A stretch of DNA of 64,000 bases from Microcyclospora pomicola (GCA_002786065.1 NHNY01000014.1:1-64000), one strand, 5' to 3'. Positions 21,085 through 32,475 are shown, counted from the stretch's first letter. Notes: a model not told the origin generated them from the letters alone. Made by a program: numbers and translations.

Positions 21085-24000
21085 ATGAAGAGGAAATTGC
21101 TGGCCGATGGTCTCGGCCGCCCTGGGAGTTCATTGCCGTTGCTGGAACAGGGTGAAGTGGTCTATGGGAAGGCAGCAAACGCACATGAAAAGAAGGCCGA
21201 TGTCCGGATAGATCGCAGAGTCGTTGATCGAATTGCAGCGTGGTATCAGACCGTCATTCTCGAGAAGGTCTTACGACAACATGCCCTACCTGCCAGTAAA
21301 TTCGGTCGGCAGATTCCTCTCTCGCCCTATGCGCGGAAAGAGATTCATGACGACCGCCGTGGTAATCATGCATCTTTCATCTCAAACAGTATCCGAAGTG
21401 CTCGCTATACTGTTTGGGATTTCCTGCCTCGCCAGCTGTGGTTCCAGGCTACGCGCGTAAACAACGTGTACTTCATCTGTATTGGTGTACCGCAGACCAT
21501 TCCCGGGCTGAGCACAACCGGAAGCTACACGACTATTCTACCTCTGCTGTTCTTTGTGCTTCTGACAGTGGTCAAAGAGGGGTATGATGACTGGCGACGC
21601 CATAGAATGGACAAGGTAGAGAACGCGCGCAAAGCTACGGTTATCAGAGCGAAGGAAAGTCATGGGCATGAGCTTGGAAGTCTCTTAAAGAGGTACAAGG
21701 AAATCATAGGCAGGCTGGGCAAGAAACAAGTTCAGATCGACACGAAAGAGGAGCTGGATCTTGATGACGAGTTTGCGTGGACTGAGATACAGTGGAGGGA
21801 CATCAAAGTAGGCGACGTCATTCGCCTGCAACGAGATGATGCTATTCCCGCAGATATTGTCCTCCTGTCAACTACTGGTGATCATGGTGTCGCCTATGTT
21901 GAGACTATGGCTCTGGATGGCGAAACCAATCTCAAGACGAAGCAGGCACCAAGTACACTCCAAACATGCCGCACCATTGGCATTATCAAGGCTTGCAGTG
22001 CGAGCTTCACACTTGAAGACCCAAACCGCGACCTGTACGATTTCAACGGCAGGGTGGAGACGGACGGAAACGCGGTTCCGTTGACATTGAATGAGATACT
22101 GCTTCGAGGCAGTGTTCTCCGCAATGTCGGGTCTGCCATCGGAGTTGTCGTCAATACTGGCGAGGAGTGCAAAATCCGCATGAACGCCAATCACCATCCG
22201 AAAGCCAAGAAACCACGCCTGGAGCGATACTCCAATCAGGTCGTTCTTACCCTTGTCGCCTACGTCGTCATACTGTCTGTCGGTCTGTCGGGTGGCTATC
22301 TCCTGTGGCATCGCTCTACAGAGCGCCATTCATGGTACCTCAACAACGCATACGTGCCGTTCAAGGAGATCCTTGTTGGATTTTTGATCATGTTCAATAA
22401 CGTCATTCCTCTCGCCATGTACGTCTCGCTCGAGATCGTCAAGGTCGGTCAGATGATCATGGTGCACAGCGATGTAGAAATGTTTGACCAGGAATCGAAC
22501 ACGCCAATGACCTGCAACACGAACACAATCCTGGAGAATTTGGGACAAGTCAGCTATGTGCTAAGTGATAAGACCGGGACCTTGACGGAAAACGTCATGA
22601 AGTTTCGCAAGATGAGTGTAGCCGGGATCGCTTGGCAACATCGCTCAGAGACCGAAGTTGCGACGCGAGAAGAAGGAGTCTCAGAACGCGATCATGGTGT
22701 CGTGGAATTTGATGGAAAAGCGGCAAGCTCAAGTGACGATGCCTACGAGTTGACGTCCCTCAGTGAGGTTCATCAGGCGATTCCGAGAACGTCGCAGCGC
22801 TTTTCATTCGACAGGATGCATACTGGTAACCACGGAGATGCTGACATGACCTACGATACACGCGATTTGCTCCAATATATTCGCCAACATCCCTCTTCTA
22901 CTTTCTCGCGTAAAGCACGCAGATTCATCCTCGCTGTGGCATTGTGCCATACAGCGCTGCCAGATACTCACGAGGACGGAAGTGTAGACTTCCAGGCGTC
23001 TTCTCCTGATGAGATAGCTCTTGTTCGTGCGGCTCGAGATCTCGGGCTTCTCTTGATCCAGCGCTCGACTCAATCCATCACTCTTGAAGAACAAGATGAA
23101 GACGGGGAGCTAGTGCAGCGTGTCTACGAAGTATTGAACGTCATTGAATTCTCCAGCAAGCGCAAACGCATGTCGATTGTTGTGCGTTGTCCGGACGGAG
23201 GACTCTGGCTGTTGTGCAAAGGCGCTGATAATGTCATCATTCCTCGTCTCGAACAAGCGGCTCTAGCTTCCAGAAAGTCGCAAGAGGTTCGAAGAAGTAT
23301 CCAGCTTGAGCGAGAAGCGTATCGTCGTAGTGAACAGCTTGAGATCCGGCGCAGTCTTGGCGCTCGACCTAGCTTGACGATCCGAAGGGCGAGCTCTATG
23401 GAGGTTAGGGATACTTCAAGCACGGATCAAGCAAAGAAGCAAAGCGACGGGATCAGGATTCAGACCAAGTCGCTAGACGTTCCCCGCATAGACCTAGGCT
23501 TTTTGGAGGGTTCATCGGTAGTGAACGATGCAGCCGTGTTCACTCGCTGCTTCCGTCAGCTCGATGAGTTTGCCAACGAAGGATTGCGGACACTCGTGTA
23601 CGCAGGCAAGTACATCGCCCCAGATGAGTACCATAAATGGCAGAAAGAGTTTACGGACGCTACGACGTCCTTGGAAAACCGTCAGCAGCGGATCGAAGAC
23701 ACAGCCGAGCTAATAGAGCAGGGTCTGGATCTTCTTGGCGTCTCTGCTATCGAAGACAAACTGCAAGATGGAGTCCCAGAGACAATCGAAAAGCTGCGAC
23801 GCGCCAGCATCAAGATCTGGATGCTTACTGGCGACAAGCGGGAGACAGCCATCAACATTGCCCACTCAGCACGCATCTGCAAACCTGAGTCGGAGATCTC
23901 CATCCTAGATGCCTCCAAGGGTGGATTAGACGGCCAGCTTCGTGCGCTTTCGCTCGATCTCCATACAGGTTGCTTACACTCTGTGGTGGTTATCGATGGA

Positions 24001-25122
24001 CAGACTCTGAGCGTGATTGATGCAAATCTCGAACTGGCTGGTGTGTTCTACAACTTGATACCTTCGATAGACTCGGTGATCTGTTGCCGAGCGTCCCCGG
24101 CTCAAAAAGCAAGTCTGGTCCAGTCTATCAGACAACGTATTCCCGAGGCGTTAACGCTCGCGATTGGAGATGGTGCTAACGATATCGCCATGATCCAAGC
24201 CAGTCATGTCGGCGTGGGCATCTCAGGCAAAGAAGGGCTGCAGGCAGCGAGAGTGGCTGACTTCAGCATCGCCAATTTCCGATTCTTGCAGCCGTTACTG
24301 TTCAAACATGGCCGCTGGTGCTATATTCGCACAGCCAAGTTCATTCTCTGGACTTTCTGGAAAGAAATGTTCTTCTACATGATGCAGGCCTTGTACTTGC
24401 GATACAACGGTTATACAGGAACGTCGCTGTACGAAAACTGGTCGTTGACGGTGCTCAACACTCTCTTCACCTCTCTGTGTGTCATTGTACCTGGCATTTT
24501 CGAGCAAGACCTCAGCGCGGCGACACTACTAGCCGTTCCGGAGCTCTATGTCCATGGCCAACAGAACACGAGTCTCCACATGACCAAATATCTCCGCTGG
24601 GTGTTCCGTGCTACCTACGAAGGTATCATCGTTTGGTGGCTCTCCTACGCTGCCTTCTGCATCCTCAACCCCACCGTCCGCGACAACGGCCTCTTCGCCC
24701 TCGGCGATCTGTGCTTCTCCATCGCCATCGTGTACACCAACACCAAACTCCTAATCCTCGAGACGCACACCAAGACCATCATCGTCTGGATCTCCTTCTT
24801 CATCACCGTCGGTGGCTGGTGGGTCTGGAACATCTTCATGTCCGGCGTCTACTCGGACAACCTGTCCCCGTACGACGTCAAAGGCGGCTTCACCAACGGC
24901 TTCGGCAAAGATCCCATCTGGTGGCTGACGCTACTGCTGGCCCTGGTACTGCTGCTGCTGTTTGAGATCTTGATCAAGCTTGGCCGCAGGGAGTTCATGC
25001 TGTTGTGGCAGGGCCGGGGAAAGGGGATTTCGGAAGCCGGGAAAGTCGATGCTGATGTGGAGATTTGGCAAGGCTTGGAGAAGGCGAAGGTCGTCGTTGA
25101 CAGGCTGCAGAGCGGGGCCTAA
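21085..25122 (+). CDS. P4-type ATPase, phospholipid flippase (Dnf3-like)
   Basis: This single 1345-aa exon encodes a flippase that moves phospholipids from the lumenal or outer to the cytosolic leaflet, normally with a Cdc50-family partner. Visible motifs are the actuator DGET (residues 278-281), the phosphorylation motif DKTGTLTEN (Asp495), the nucleotide-domain block FSSKRKRMS, MLTGDKR (913-919) and GDGANDIAM (1028-1036). Two N-terminal and several C-terminal hydrophobic spans are visible, including FKHGRWCYIRTAKFI before the last helices and YNGYTGTSLYE. The TM4 motif is PLAM (442-445), where most flippases have PISL. The C-terminal loop features suggest the Dnf3 branch rather than Drs2, Dnf1/2 or Neo1; that subfamily call is tentative. 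The P4 family call is firm. Confidence 0.93.
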   Translation: MKRKLLADGLGRPGSSLPLLEQGEVVYGKAANAHEKKADVRIDRRVVDRIAAWYQTVILEKVLRQHALPASKFGRQIPLSPYARKEIHDDRRGNHASFISNSIRSARYTVWDFLPRQLWFQATRVNNVYFICIGVPQTIPGLSTTGSYTTILPLLFFVLLTVVKEGYDDWRRHRMDKVENARKATVIRAKESHGHELGSLLKRYKEIIGRLGKKQVQIDTKEELDLDDEFAWTEIQWRDIKVGDVIRLQRDDAIPADIVLLSTTGDHGVAYVETMALDGETNLKTKQAPSTLQTCRTIGIIKACSASFTLEDPNRDLYDFNGRVETDGNAVPLTLNEILLRGSVLRNVGSAIGVVVNTGEECKIRMNANHHPKAKKPRLERYSNQVVLTLVAYVVILSVGLSGGYLLWHRSTERHSWYLNNAYVPFKEILVGFLIMFNNVIPLAMYVSLEIVKVGQMIMVHSDVEMFDQESNTPMTCNTNTILENLGQVSYVLSDKTGTLTENVMKFRKMSVAGIAWQHRSETEVATREEGVSERDHGVVEFDGKAASSSDDAYELTSLSEVHQAIPRTSQRFSFDRMHTGNHGDADMTYDTRDLLQYIRQHPSSTFSRKARRFILAVALCHTALPDTHEDGSVDFQASSPDEIALVRAARDLGLLLIQRSTQSITLEEQDEDGELVQRVYEVLNVIEFSSKRKRMSIVVRCPDGGLWLLCKGADNVIIPRLEQAALASRKSQEVRRSIQLEREAYRRSEQLEIRRSLGARPSLTIRRASSMEVRDTSSTDQAKKQSDGIRIQTKSLDVPRIDLGFLEGSSVVNDAAVFTRCFRQLDEFANEGLRTLVYAGKYIAPDEYHKWQKEFTDATTSLENRQQRIEDTAELIEQGLDLLGVSAIEDKLQDGVPETIEKLRRASIKIWMLTGDKRETAINIAHSARICKPESEISILDASKGGLDGQLRALSLDLHTGCLHSVVVIDGQTLSVIDANLELAGVFYNLIPSIDSVICCRASPAQKASLVQSIRQRIPEALTLAIGDGANDIAMIQASHVGVGISGKEGLQAARVADFSIANFRFLQPLLFKHGRWCYIRTAKFILWTFWKEMFFYMMQALYLRYNGYTGTSLYENWSLTVLNTLFTSLCVIVPGIFEQDLSAATLLAVPELYVHGQQNTSLHMTKYLRWVFRATYEGIIVWWLSYAAFCILNPTVRDNGLFALGDLCFSIAIVYTNTKLLILETHTKTIIVWISFFITVGGWWVWNIFMSGVYSDNLSPYDVKGGFTNGFGKDPIWWLTLLLALVLLLLFEILIKLGRREFMLLWQGRGKGISEAGKVDADVEIWQGLEKAKVVVDRLQSGA

Positions 25123-25429
25123 GATACAGTATACATCTTGCGTTATGGTTATGGAGGGATAGGACAATAATGTTGGAATGGGAAAGGGTAAAATTCGCGT
25201 GATGGATGATGGATGATTAGATGTACATGATACCCCATGCTCTAGATAAATTCATATACATTGGATACTTACGAACGTTCATAATGACATGACGAGCACG
25301 GTCTTGATGATCATGGTGCCATTCGCTGAGCTAATGGCGCTACAGCACACCAGAAGTTTTCATTTTTGGGTTCGACTTCTAGATGTATTGTCGATTGTCG
25401 CATCTTTCCTCAGCTTCAGCGCTCGGGTG
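25123..25429. other. Convergent 3' region, P4-ATPase / sulfotransferase-like
   Basis: This 307-bp stretch lies between convergent stop codons. It is AT-richer than the flanks and fits 3' UTRs. I see no gene. Confidence 0.5.
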
Positions 25430-26383
25430 TCATGCCTTCACAGCCGTGGCTCGATAGTACACTTCTGAACATGCCTGCTCCACCGTGCTCAGCACCACCC
25501 ACGCCGCGCCCAACACCCGCTTGCCCAGCCCCAGCCCGAGCCCCTCGCGGCCATAATACCATCGCACCAGCAGCTCCTCGACTCTCGTGATAGCAAAGCC
25601 CCAGACCCACCGTAGCCAGTCCATGCCCCATCCCATCTCCCATGCAGCCGCCGCATTACTTCGCGGGAACTCCTTCCCCTTCTCCCGTCCGGTACAATCC
25701 GCCACCCGGCACAACGCCGCCCAATTCCGCTCGCCGCCCTCGTCGATCACCAGCTCGGCGTAGCGATGGGGCTGCTCGCGGAAGAAGTCACGCACCTGCG
25801 CGGTATGGTTGCGGTACGCGGCGAGCAAGATGTCGTCGAGCGCATCGCCGCTGCTATCCTCGGCGTCGACGCGTTCGCGTGGCGTGCCGTAAAAGTACGC
25901 ATACCCGTCCCATGCCCCTCGCGCCATGTGTCGACGCATCGAGCGCAGCCAGAGATGCTCGTCGCGGCGAAGGGAGAGCAGGAATTTGGCGGATGGGTAG
26001 AGAGCGGCCATCTCTTGGTAGACAGCGGGCCAGGGCAGGTCTTCAAATGCATCGTAGTAGTGCGTCTGCGACACCAGGGATGCTAGATCGCCGTGCGCAT
26101 AGCTGTGCACGAGCGCGCGGGACCTGTGCTTGGGTCAGCATGGGAACGTAGTGCTAGGCATAGGTAATGGTAAGTCATGGCGAGGGAAGGACTACCGGAT
26201 GTCTTTCCAGCCTAGACGTTTATAGCCGAGGAGGGCGAGAGCATCGCCTATGGATGTCGTACCGGTCTTAGAGAGGCCGATGACGAAGACCTTTTGCTTA
26301 AGATTCTGAGGAGGCTGGACGATGTAGTTGACAAGGAGGGTGAGCAGAGTGGCGAGGGTGGCTACACTCCAGAAGGTACGCAT
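25430..26383 (-). CDS. Sulfotransferase-like P-loop protein, membrane-anchored
   Basis: The model has two exons, 26196-26383 and 25430-26123 (intron 72 bp, GTAGTC...CACAG), giving 293 aa. A hydrophobic N-terminal segment (about 6-22) is followed by VFVIGLSKTGTTSIG (33-46), the PAPS-binding P-loop of the fungal Sulfotransfer_4 group. YYDAFEDLPWP and KFLLSLRRDEHLWLRS follow, the latter being the second PAPS-contact region (strand then Ser/Arg). The C-terminal quarter is rich in hydrophobic and aromatic residues and may bind membranes. Databases often give such proteins only a P-loop NTPase label; the acceptor is unknown. The second exon is much more GC-rich than its surroundings. It is divergent from the GT90 gene. 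Confidence 0.75.
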
Positions 26384-27303
26384 ATTGAGGCGTGATATGA
26401 GTGGGTCGCAAGCCTGGTGCTCGTCTCAAGCGGTCTGGAGTGGCAGGCGTATGGCGGATCTCACACTACGAGTGAGCGCTTGAGAGAGTGAAATTGACTC
26501 ATCTCACATCCGCAGGTCATGTTGAAGACCAGAGAGCTGGCAATCTTAAGACCTCGTCACTGACTCTCTGACCCATCACGTCCTTGGTCGTGCAAGCATC
26601 ACATTTCCGCCGCCAGAATATAACGGCGAACTCCAGGAATCATCAGATACCTGTATGCTAATTGTGATTTTCTGGAGGGTCGGAGGGTGCGCAGGCAATT
26701 CCCTGATCAGCATAATCGCACGCGTTCCAAATTCCCGTTTCCATTGGCCGGCATCATGAGATCGTGTCAGCGGATGGATGTGATAAGGGCCTCCTTGCAA
26801 TTGATAGCAGAAGTTGTTGAGATTCGTCTCTAGCCTCATACGACGCGGTTAGATCTATGTGTATTCGGAGGTAGATGTGCTGCATCGTGTGTATGTCAAG
26901 TACCAACGGGGTGTAGACACGGCCTGTTGAAGCCCGAGTACATTATTCAGGGTCAGACAGTGCTTTTTTCCTGAGCTCTCCGTTCGTGTTTATATCCACG
27001 GACCTGGCGCTGATCCGGTGATGTAGTGACCATACCTAGGGAGGATCTTCTCCGGAGTCTGTTCTTGGTACAGTATGTTCAGCTCGAGCAGAGTGGATGT
27101 CTCATGTACAGTACAGTTGAGTAAAGGTCCGAACCCTGGCCATCGCGAGAGCTAGAACTCAGGTACACCTCCACATGCTTACGTGGACGCGGTAGCCAGG
27201 GTGTGATAGTCTCTTCCGTTGTTATAGCTATTGATCGTTTCTCTCGAACTGCTTCCGCGATCTACTTCTCGGCCAGTATCTGCATTTTACGAGCACATCA
27301 CCA
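26384..27303. promoter_or_regulatory. Divergent upstream region, sulfotransferase-like / GT90
   Basis: This 920-bp gap lies between divergent start codons. The minus-strand frame at 26576-26839 has no recognisable content. I see no clear regulatory motif. Confidence 0.4.
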
Positions 27304-28685
27304 ATGTCCAACTTCGCTTGGCGTTGGTTCGCCGCAATCTTCATCTCGCTCTCTGTGATCTACATCGTCGCCTACTCACACAGCGATCGACCCTTATTCA
27401 AAGCCGCTACACCACCCATTGCGTGGCAGGCTCCTCCAAAATCGCACACACCACCCGGACAGTCGCTTGAAGACGCTTCCTCAGCTTCGTCGAATAGCGT
27501 AACTGCCGACCTAGATGCGAACAACTTTGCCCTCAATCAAGATGAATGTCATGCTCACTTCCCCGAGCTTTACTACGAGATCGGCCGAGCAGTGAAACAT
27601 TGGAAACATCGCAACCATACAATCACCGCACAGGACATTGATCTGGCCTGGCGAGATGACGGAATCTTCAAAATCTTGATCCACGAGAATGAGCTTCGAG
27701 TGGTGGAGACCAAGGGCAGCTTTGGACAATACCAGGATCGTCTTTGGGCTGTGGTGCACCAGCTGCAGCGAGCGCTGCAAGGCGCAAGGGCCGCTGGAGA
27801 AGTGCTGCCTACTGTCGAGTTCTCTGTGACGGTCGATGACAAGGCTGTACTGGGTTGGGCTGCAGCCGAAACTCACACAACCTGGACATTCACCCGCCGA
27901 CTGGACGACGAATCTCAGGCGCAGCTGTGGCTGATGCCCGACTTCAATTTCTGGTCCGCACCCATTGCTGGCGGCACATTGGACTATGGAGAGACCCGCG
28001 AGCTCGCTCTAAAGCATGACTCGTTTCTGGTCGACAAGATTCCCAAGGTGGTCTGGCGTGGCGCACGCTGGACGAATCCAGATGTGCGAGGTCCTCTCTT
28101 AGACTCGACGGTCCACAAGGCCTGGGCAAATGTCCAGGAAGTCGATTGGGAAAAGAAGACGAACCTGATAAGGATGGAAGACATGTGCGATTACATGTTC
28201 CTTGCGCACACCGAAGGACGCAGCTGGTCAGGCCGCCTCAAGTATATCCTTAGTTGCGATTCCCTACCCATTGTTCATGATCTCGAGTGGACCACACACT
28301 ATTACCATCTTCTGAAGCCAGACGGACCGGAGCAAAATTTTGTACCCATGAGCAGAGATTGGGCGGATCTAGAGCAGACTATCGACTTCTACCTCGCGCA
28401 CCCCACGGAAGCGCAGCGCGTAGCAGATAACTCAGTCGCAAAATTCCGAACGCGGTACATAACGCCAGCGGCATCGGCATGCTATTGGCGCAAGTTGATC
28501 GGGGCATGGAGCACGGTGGCTTTCGCGCCAGACCCTTACAAAGCTGACCCAGAAGGCGGAGACCCGGTGTTGCGTGGAGTCGGTTTCGACGAGTTCATGT
28601 GAGTGTGCATTAATTACATGCATGCAAGCAACATTGCTGACATTCCGTTTCTAGTAATCTCAAGTCAGACATCCCAGCTGAGTGA
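27304..28685 (+). CDS. GT90 / CAP10-like glycosyltransferase
   Basis: The model has two exons, 27304-28598 and 28655-28685 (intron 56 bp, GTGAGT...CTAG), giving 441 aa; the tiny second exon replaces a premature-looking end. A single N-terminal transmembrane helix (about 8-24) makes it a type II Golgi-lumen protein. After a Pro/Ser-rich stem comes the catalytic region: HAHFPELYYEI, then LWLMPDFNFW, KIPKVVWRGARW, and HTEGRSWSGRLKYILSCDS, the conserved CAP10/GT90 block. Family members add xylose (Cryptococcus Cap10/Cxt1) or other sugars to glycans. The donor and acceptor here are not known. It is followed on the same strand by the MRL1-like gene. Confidence 0.85.
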
Positions 28686-29854
28686 AGATTGTGAATGGCA
28701 TGCCCGTCACCTCAAAGCTGTTCGACCTGTTGATTCTACGCATGATACGCAGAAAGATCTGACGATCAGCACTTGACAATCGGGGGGCGTGCTGGTCATC
28801 AATCTCCAGATACACGAGACTCGAGCCCAGATTTCGACCTCCGACCCTCCGACCGCGTCCTACGGGTTAGCGTACATCGAGGCCACAGCACTGCTCAGTC
28901 AAACGCGAAGAACTTCGCGACAAGTCTGGTATTGGAAGACAACAGATCATTGCGATCGTTCTCGTTCGTTATACCATTCGATATTGTCCGTATATGGACC
29001 AATCGGGTAGACTCCTGCGCCGTGCTCGTGTCATGGCGCTGTAGGCGTTCGGAAGCAAGACTACCCACCAGTGATGACTTCATTTTGGAAGGGATGAGAG
29101 CCAAGGTCACACATGGTCCAGTGGAGGATATTCCCGCTCTTCTTGCGGCCATATCGTGGCCGCGACTAGCTTCTCTGGTCTGTTCCCTGCACGACGACTC
29201 AGGTAGCAATATCTGCAAGCTGCCAGTAGCAATCTTGAGATACTACAGGCTAAGGCGAAGCCTGCTAGAATAGAACGTGCAAATCATCGCATCGTTGTTC
29301 TCTACCTAGAGCCATTGTGAATCACCATCGAATGTACGCAATCCTCATGGAAGATTGGGAACAAATGTTATGAGACCGCGAAACTAATCAGCATGTTATC
29401 TCCGTATGAAGTCTTTGTTCGGTCTCATGGAAAGACGCGAATAGCTGGAACCCATCTGGTAAGCACACACGCTATATTGGGGAACTCAAAAGGTCAGATC
29501 GCCGTGATATCCTCAAGACGTTCGTACCATGATTGACGCTTCAGTAATAAGGCTGTCTAGGAAGACAAAATGCATTCAGGACAATCCGAGTTCATGTATT
29601 CGACATGATGTCAACGGTTGGTAGTTGCACATGCGGACGGGGCAGGCCGAAACGGCTAGAGAAGCACCAGGACCGGATTCCCGATTCAGGTACACGTGCA
29701 AGGAGACCAATCGCAGCGCCGCTCGAACGCTCCACGTATCGTAACCTCTGGTCTTACTGCTAGGAATCTATCTTCACGGCGCATTCAATACAACTTGCGG
29801 TTCTCGATCGTCTTACTTCCACCGCTGCGCCCGGTGCGCCTCCAATCCGCCGTC
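28686..29854. other. Intergenic between GT90 gene and MRL1-like gene
   Basis: This 1.17-kb gap contains a plus-strand frame at 28773-29273 that starts only at a non-ATG codon and encodes nothing I recognise. It may be chance or a gene relic. The last 150 bp are presumably the MRL1 promoter and leader. Confidence 0.4.
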
Positions 29855-31011
29855 ATGCACTACCGCTCCCTGCTCTTCTACGTGTCTCTTGCGGCGGCCG
29901 CATCAACCCCAGACACCAAAGCTCCCGAACCTTGCACGATCCGGTCAGCGACCTCGCATAATTTCTACGACCTCAATCCCCTCCATATCCCCGACCCGGC
30001 GCAGAGTAAGGCCAAGCATCCCCGGGAGATCAGTTGGAATGCGACCGGCTACGATCTGGGCTACAACTTCACCCTGAACATTTGCGGAAGCGTCATTGAG
30101 GATGTCAAGGATGTGGTCGGGGTGGATAGTAAGGTCTGGCAGAACGTGAGCGCATACTACAAGCAAGGCGGGGAGATCTACAGTATTGGGTAGGTCATGT
30201 TGAGACCATTGACAGTCGAGAGATCCACCTTCTGACCGGTGCATGTGAACAACAGGCAACAGAACTCCGCGCCGGTGCTCCGTGGCAGGAAACTGGTGCT
30301 CAACTACACTGACGGCTCACCGTGCGATATGAACTCGATCAAGCAGTCGCACGCTGTGGAGGACCTCTACCGTCGCAAAATCACGGGCGATGACGATGAC
30401 GACGCCGACGACGATGACGATTACGAGGATACGCCTAGGAAGAGTCCTGCAACAGACAAAGTCCGTAGAAAGAGCACCATCATCTCTTTCCTGTGCGAGA
30501 AGGACCCATTGATGCCCACCTTGACTCTGTCGTTCGTCGGCGCCAGCCCGGATCAGTGCGCCTACTTCTTCGAGGCGCGGAGCGCCGCTGCATGCCTAAC
30601 GGTCGAGACGGCGAAGCAAACACTTTCACCCTCCGGGGTGTTCGGTGTGATCGTCTTGATCGCAGTCATTGTCTACGTCGTTGGTGGTTGTGTCTACAGT
30701 CGGATGGTCTTGAACCAGCGAGGGTGGAAGCAATTGCCCAACTATGCCCTGTGGGCGGGTCTGTTCGGCTTCTTCAGGGTAAGTCTAGCGATGTTCATCG
30801 TCCGCGCGATACGACTCTCTCGCTGACTCTCTACAAGGATATCGTCGTCATCCTCACATCTTCCTGCACGCGCTTCCTCCCGTCAAGACGAGGCTACAGC
30901 CGTGTCAACGGGGGTATCGGTCAAGGCTCCGGCCGGAACAGAGGGAGGGGCGAAGGCAGCGACGCCGAGAACCGACTGATAGACGAATTGAACGAGGAGT
31001 GGGACGATTGA
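29855..31011 (+). CDS. MRL1: Mannose-6-phosphate-receptor-like sorting receptor (Mrl1 family)
   Basis: The model has three exons: 29855-30189, 30256-30778 and 30838-31011 (introns of 66 and 59 bp), giving 343 aa. A signal peptide (MHYRSLLFYVSLAAAAS) leads into a lumenal MRH domain with YNFTLNICGSVIEDV, YSIGQQN, LVLNYTDGSPC and paired cysteines (FLCEKD ... DQCAYFFEARSAAAC). One transmembrane helix (about 237-262) is followed by a conserved WKQLPNYALW segment and a Gly/Arg-rich, then acidic cytosolic tail. Yeast Mrl1 cycles between Golgi and endosomes and helps vacuolar hydrolase delivery. An Asp/Glu stretch of about 14 residues interrupts the lumenal domain. Atg27 also has an MRH domain, but the motifs fit Mrl1 better. 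Confidence 0.82.
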
Positions 31012-32475
31012 TTGTCACGATATAAAATGTTCATTCCTATGGCGTTGGAGGCTTTCTATAGAGGATTTTTCGGCCGCAATTCTTCTGTCATTCACAGAGA
31101 ATTATTCCGCGGTCTTCCGCGCAACTTGTATATGTGTATGTATGTACGAGGTCCGCAACGTGGAATAATAAATTATGATTGCAGACGAGGTTGTGTAGGA
31201 CGAAGTGTCGTGTGCTGCTTAAACGTGATCATTGAGTCTTGACTCTCGATTTGCATAGCTTTATCGAGGTAACAGGAGACATCGCTGTGGTTAGCAAGAA
31301 CAATACGGCGTGTGTGCTTACGAACAGTTGCTGTCGATACCACAGTGCTCAAGCCGGAATCAGCTCCAAAGATCACCATACTCTGGCATATGATCACTCG
31401 GAGTTAGAAATCGCTCTCAACGCAAGGAGACCTCAGGATCGAGGAACAGTCCAATGCGCATGGTATTGACCAAGTCGTAGCATTGCTGCTCAGTCCAATG
31501 TAGTCCGGTCTGCCATAACGCGTAATCACTGTTGCTACGGACGTTCTGGAATCTGCCATTCACCAAGCTAGCTTGCGTTGGCTGAGGTTCTTCCCTGATC
31601 TGTGGAGACACATGATCCAGGCGGAAGGTTCCCTTTTTGAAGGCCAACTCGTGTTCACCGTTGAAGGCACGGAACTAGAGCAGCCGAATGTACTTCTCTG
31701 GTACTGCTAAGGGTTCAGACTTGGAAGGGTGACTCGACGCAACCATCATAAACGCTTGTTCGAGGTCATCCCATCATTTGCCATTTTGCCATTGCCACTC
31801 ATGAACGAGGGAATTAATACTGGAAACCATCGAGAGACTTTGCGGCATAGAAAGCAAAAAGATTCCGAAGCGCGAGAAGCTAATATTGAGCACGTCAGCT
31901 ACAAATCCTTGTACATTCCAAACATGTGGAGTCATGGAAAAGACAGTAGACATGCTTAACTTCTGTCAAGGAGGAGCAGCAACTTTTGAAAGAGATATCC
32001 GTCACCAGGTTTGATGGCTGTGCGTTACAAACGGATACATCTACTTCTTGTATACATGTATCATTGGATCAGCCTCAATGCGCAAGACCACTCGCTAGCG
32101 ATATATGGTAAACCTGTGCTATCGCGAGCATACCGACGTAACAACCGGCTAGAGGAAGTGTAGTCTTCCGGGAGAATCAATTGCAGTGAGGTTCCATTGG
32201 CGAACGCATTTATATGCATGCAACATGTCACCTCGGTGCGTTCAGACTCGGAATAGCCCAAAGTGTGAAGCGTTGAGCGGCTACCGTGCCAACCCGGATC
32301 TGCCCGTGCAGTATTTTTCAGCACGATCACGTGCAGCGCTCCTTAATCTCCGTCCGTACAAGTTTTCTCTCGCCGTCGCTTGTAGCTACACCTTTACCAT
32401 CACCAAACCTCCATTCTCTCCACTCCATCCACATTTCCCTTTCCTACCTCATACAGATCGCAGGAAACCGTCACA
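31012..32475. other. Long intergenic region upstream of ADP/ATP carrier
   Basis: This 1.46-kb gap holds a minus-strand frame at 31417-31674 that reads well as protein but has no suitable start codon. It is probably a gene relic. The other frames look random. The right end is the carrier promoter. Confidence 0.45.
32401..32475 (+). promoter_or_regulatory. Pyrimidine-rich core promoter/leader of ADP/ATP carrier
   Basis: A C/T-rich stretch (32401-32452) directly before the start codon is the usual transcription start environment of highly expressed filamentous-fungal genes. The ATG at 32476 has the context GTCACAATGGC, which fits the fungal consensus (CA before the ATG). Confidence 0.45.

Noticed and set aside
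25642-26151. Long plus-strand frame opposite the sulfotransferase-like gene
   Set aside because: It is the GC-rich antisense shadow of the real minus-strand exon, with arginine/proline-rich junk composition.
15051-28685. Possible secondary-metabolite cluster (acetyltransferase, sulfotransferase-like, glycosyltransferase)
   Set aside because: No backbone enzyme (PKS, NRPS, terpene cyclase) or P450 is present, and the neighbours are housekeeping genes.
28773-29273. 166-codon plus-strand frame between GT90 and MRL1-like genes
   Set aside because: It starts at a non-ATG codon, its first ATG lies late, overlapping frames exist on both strands, and no motif is recognised.
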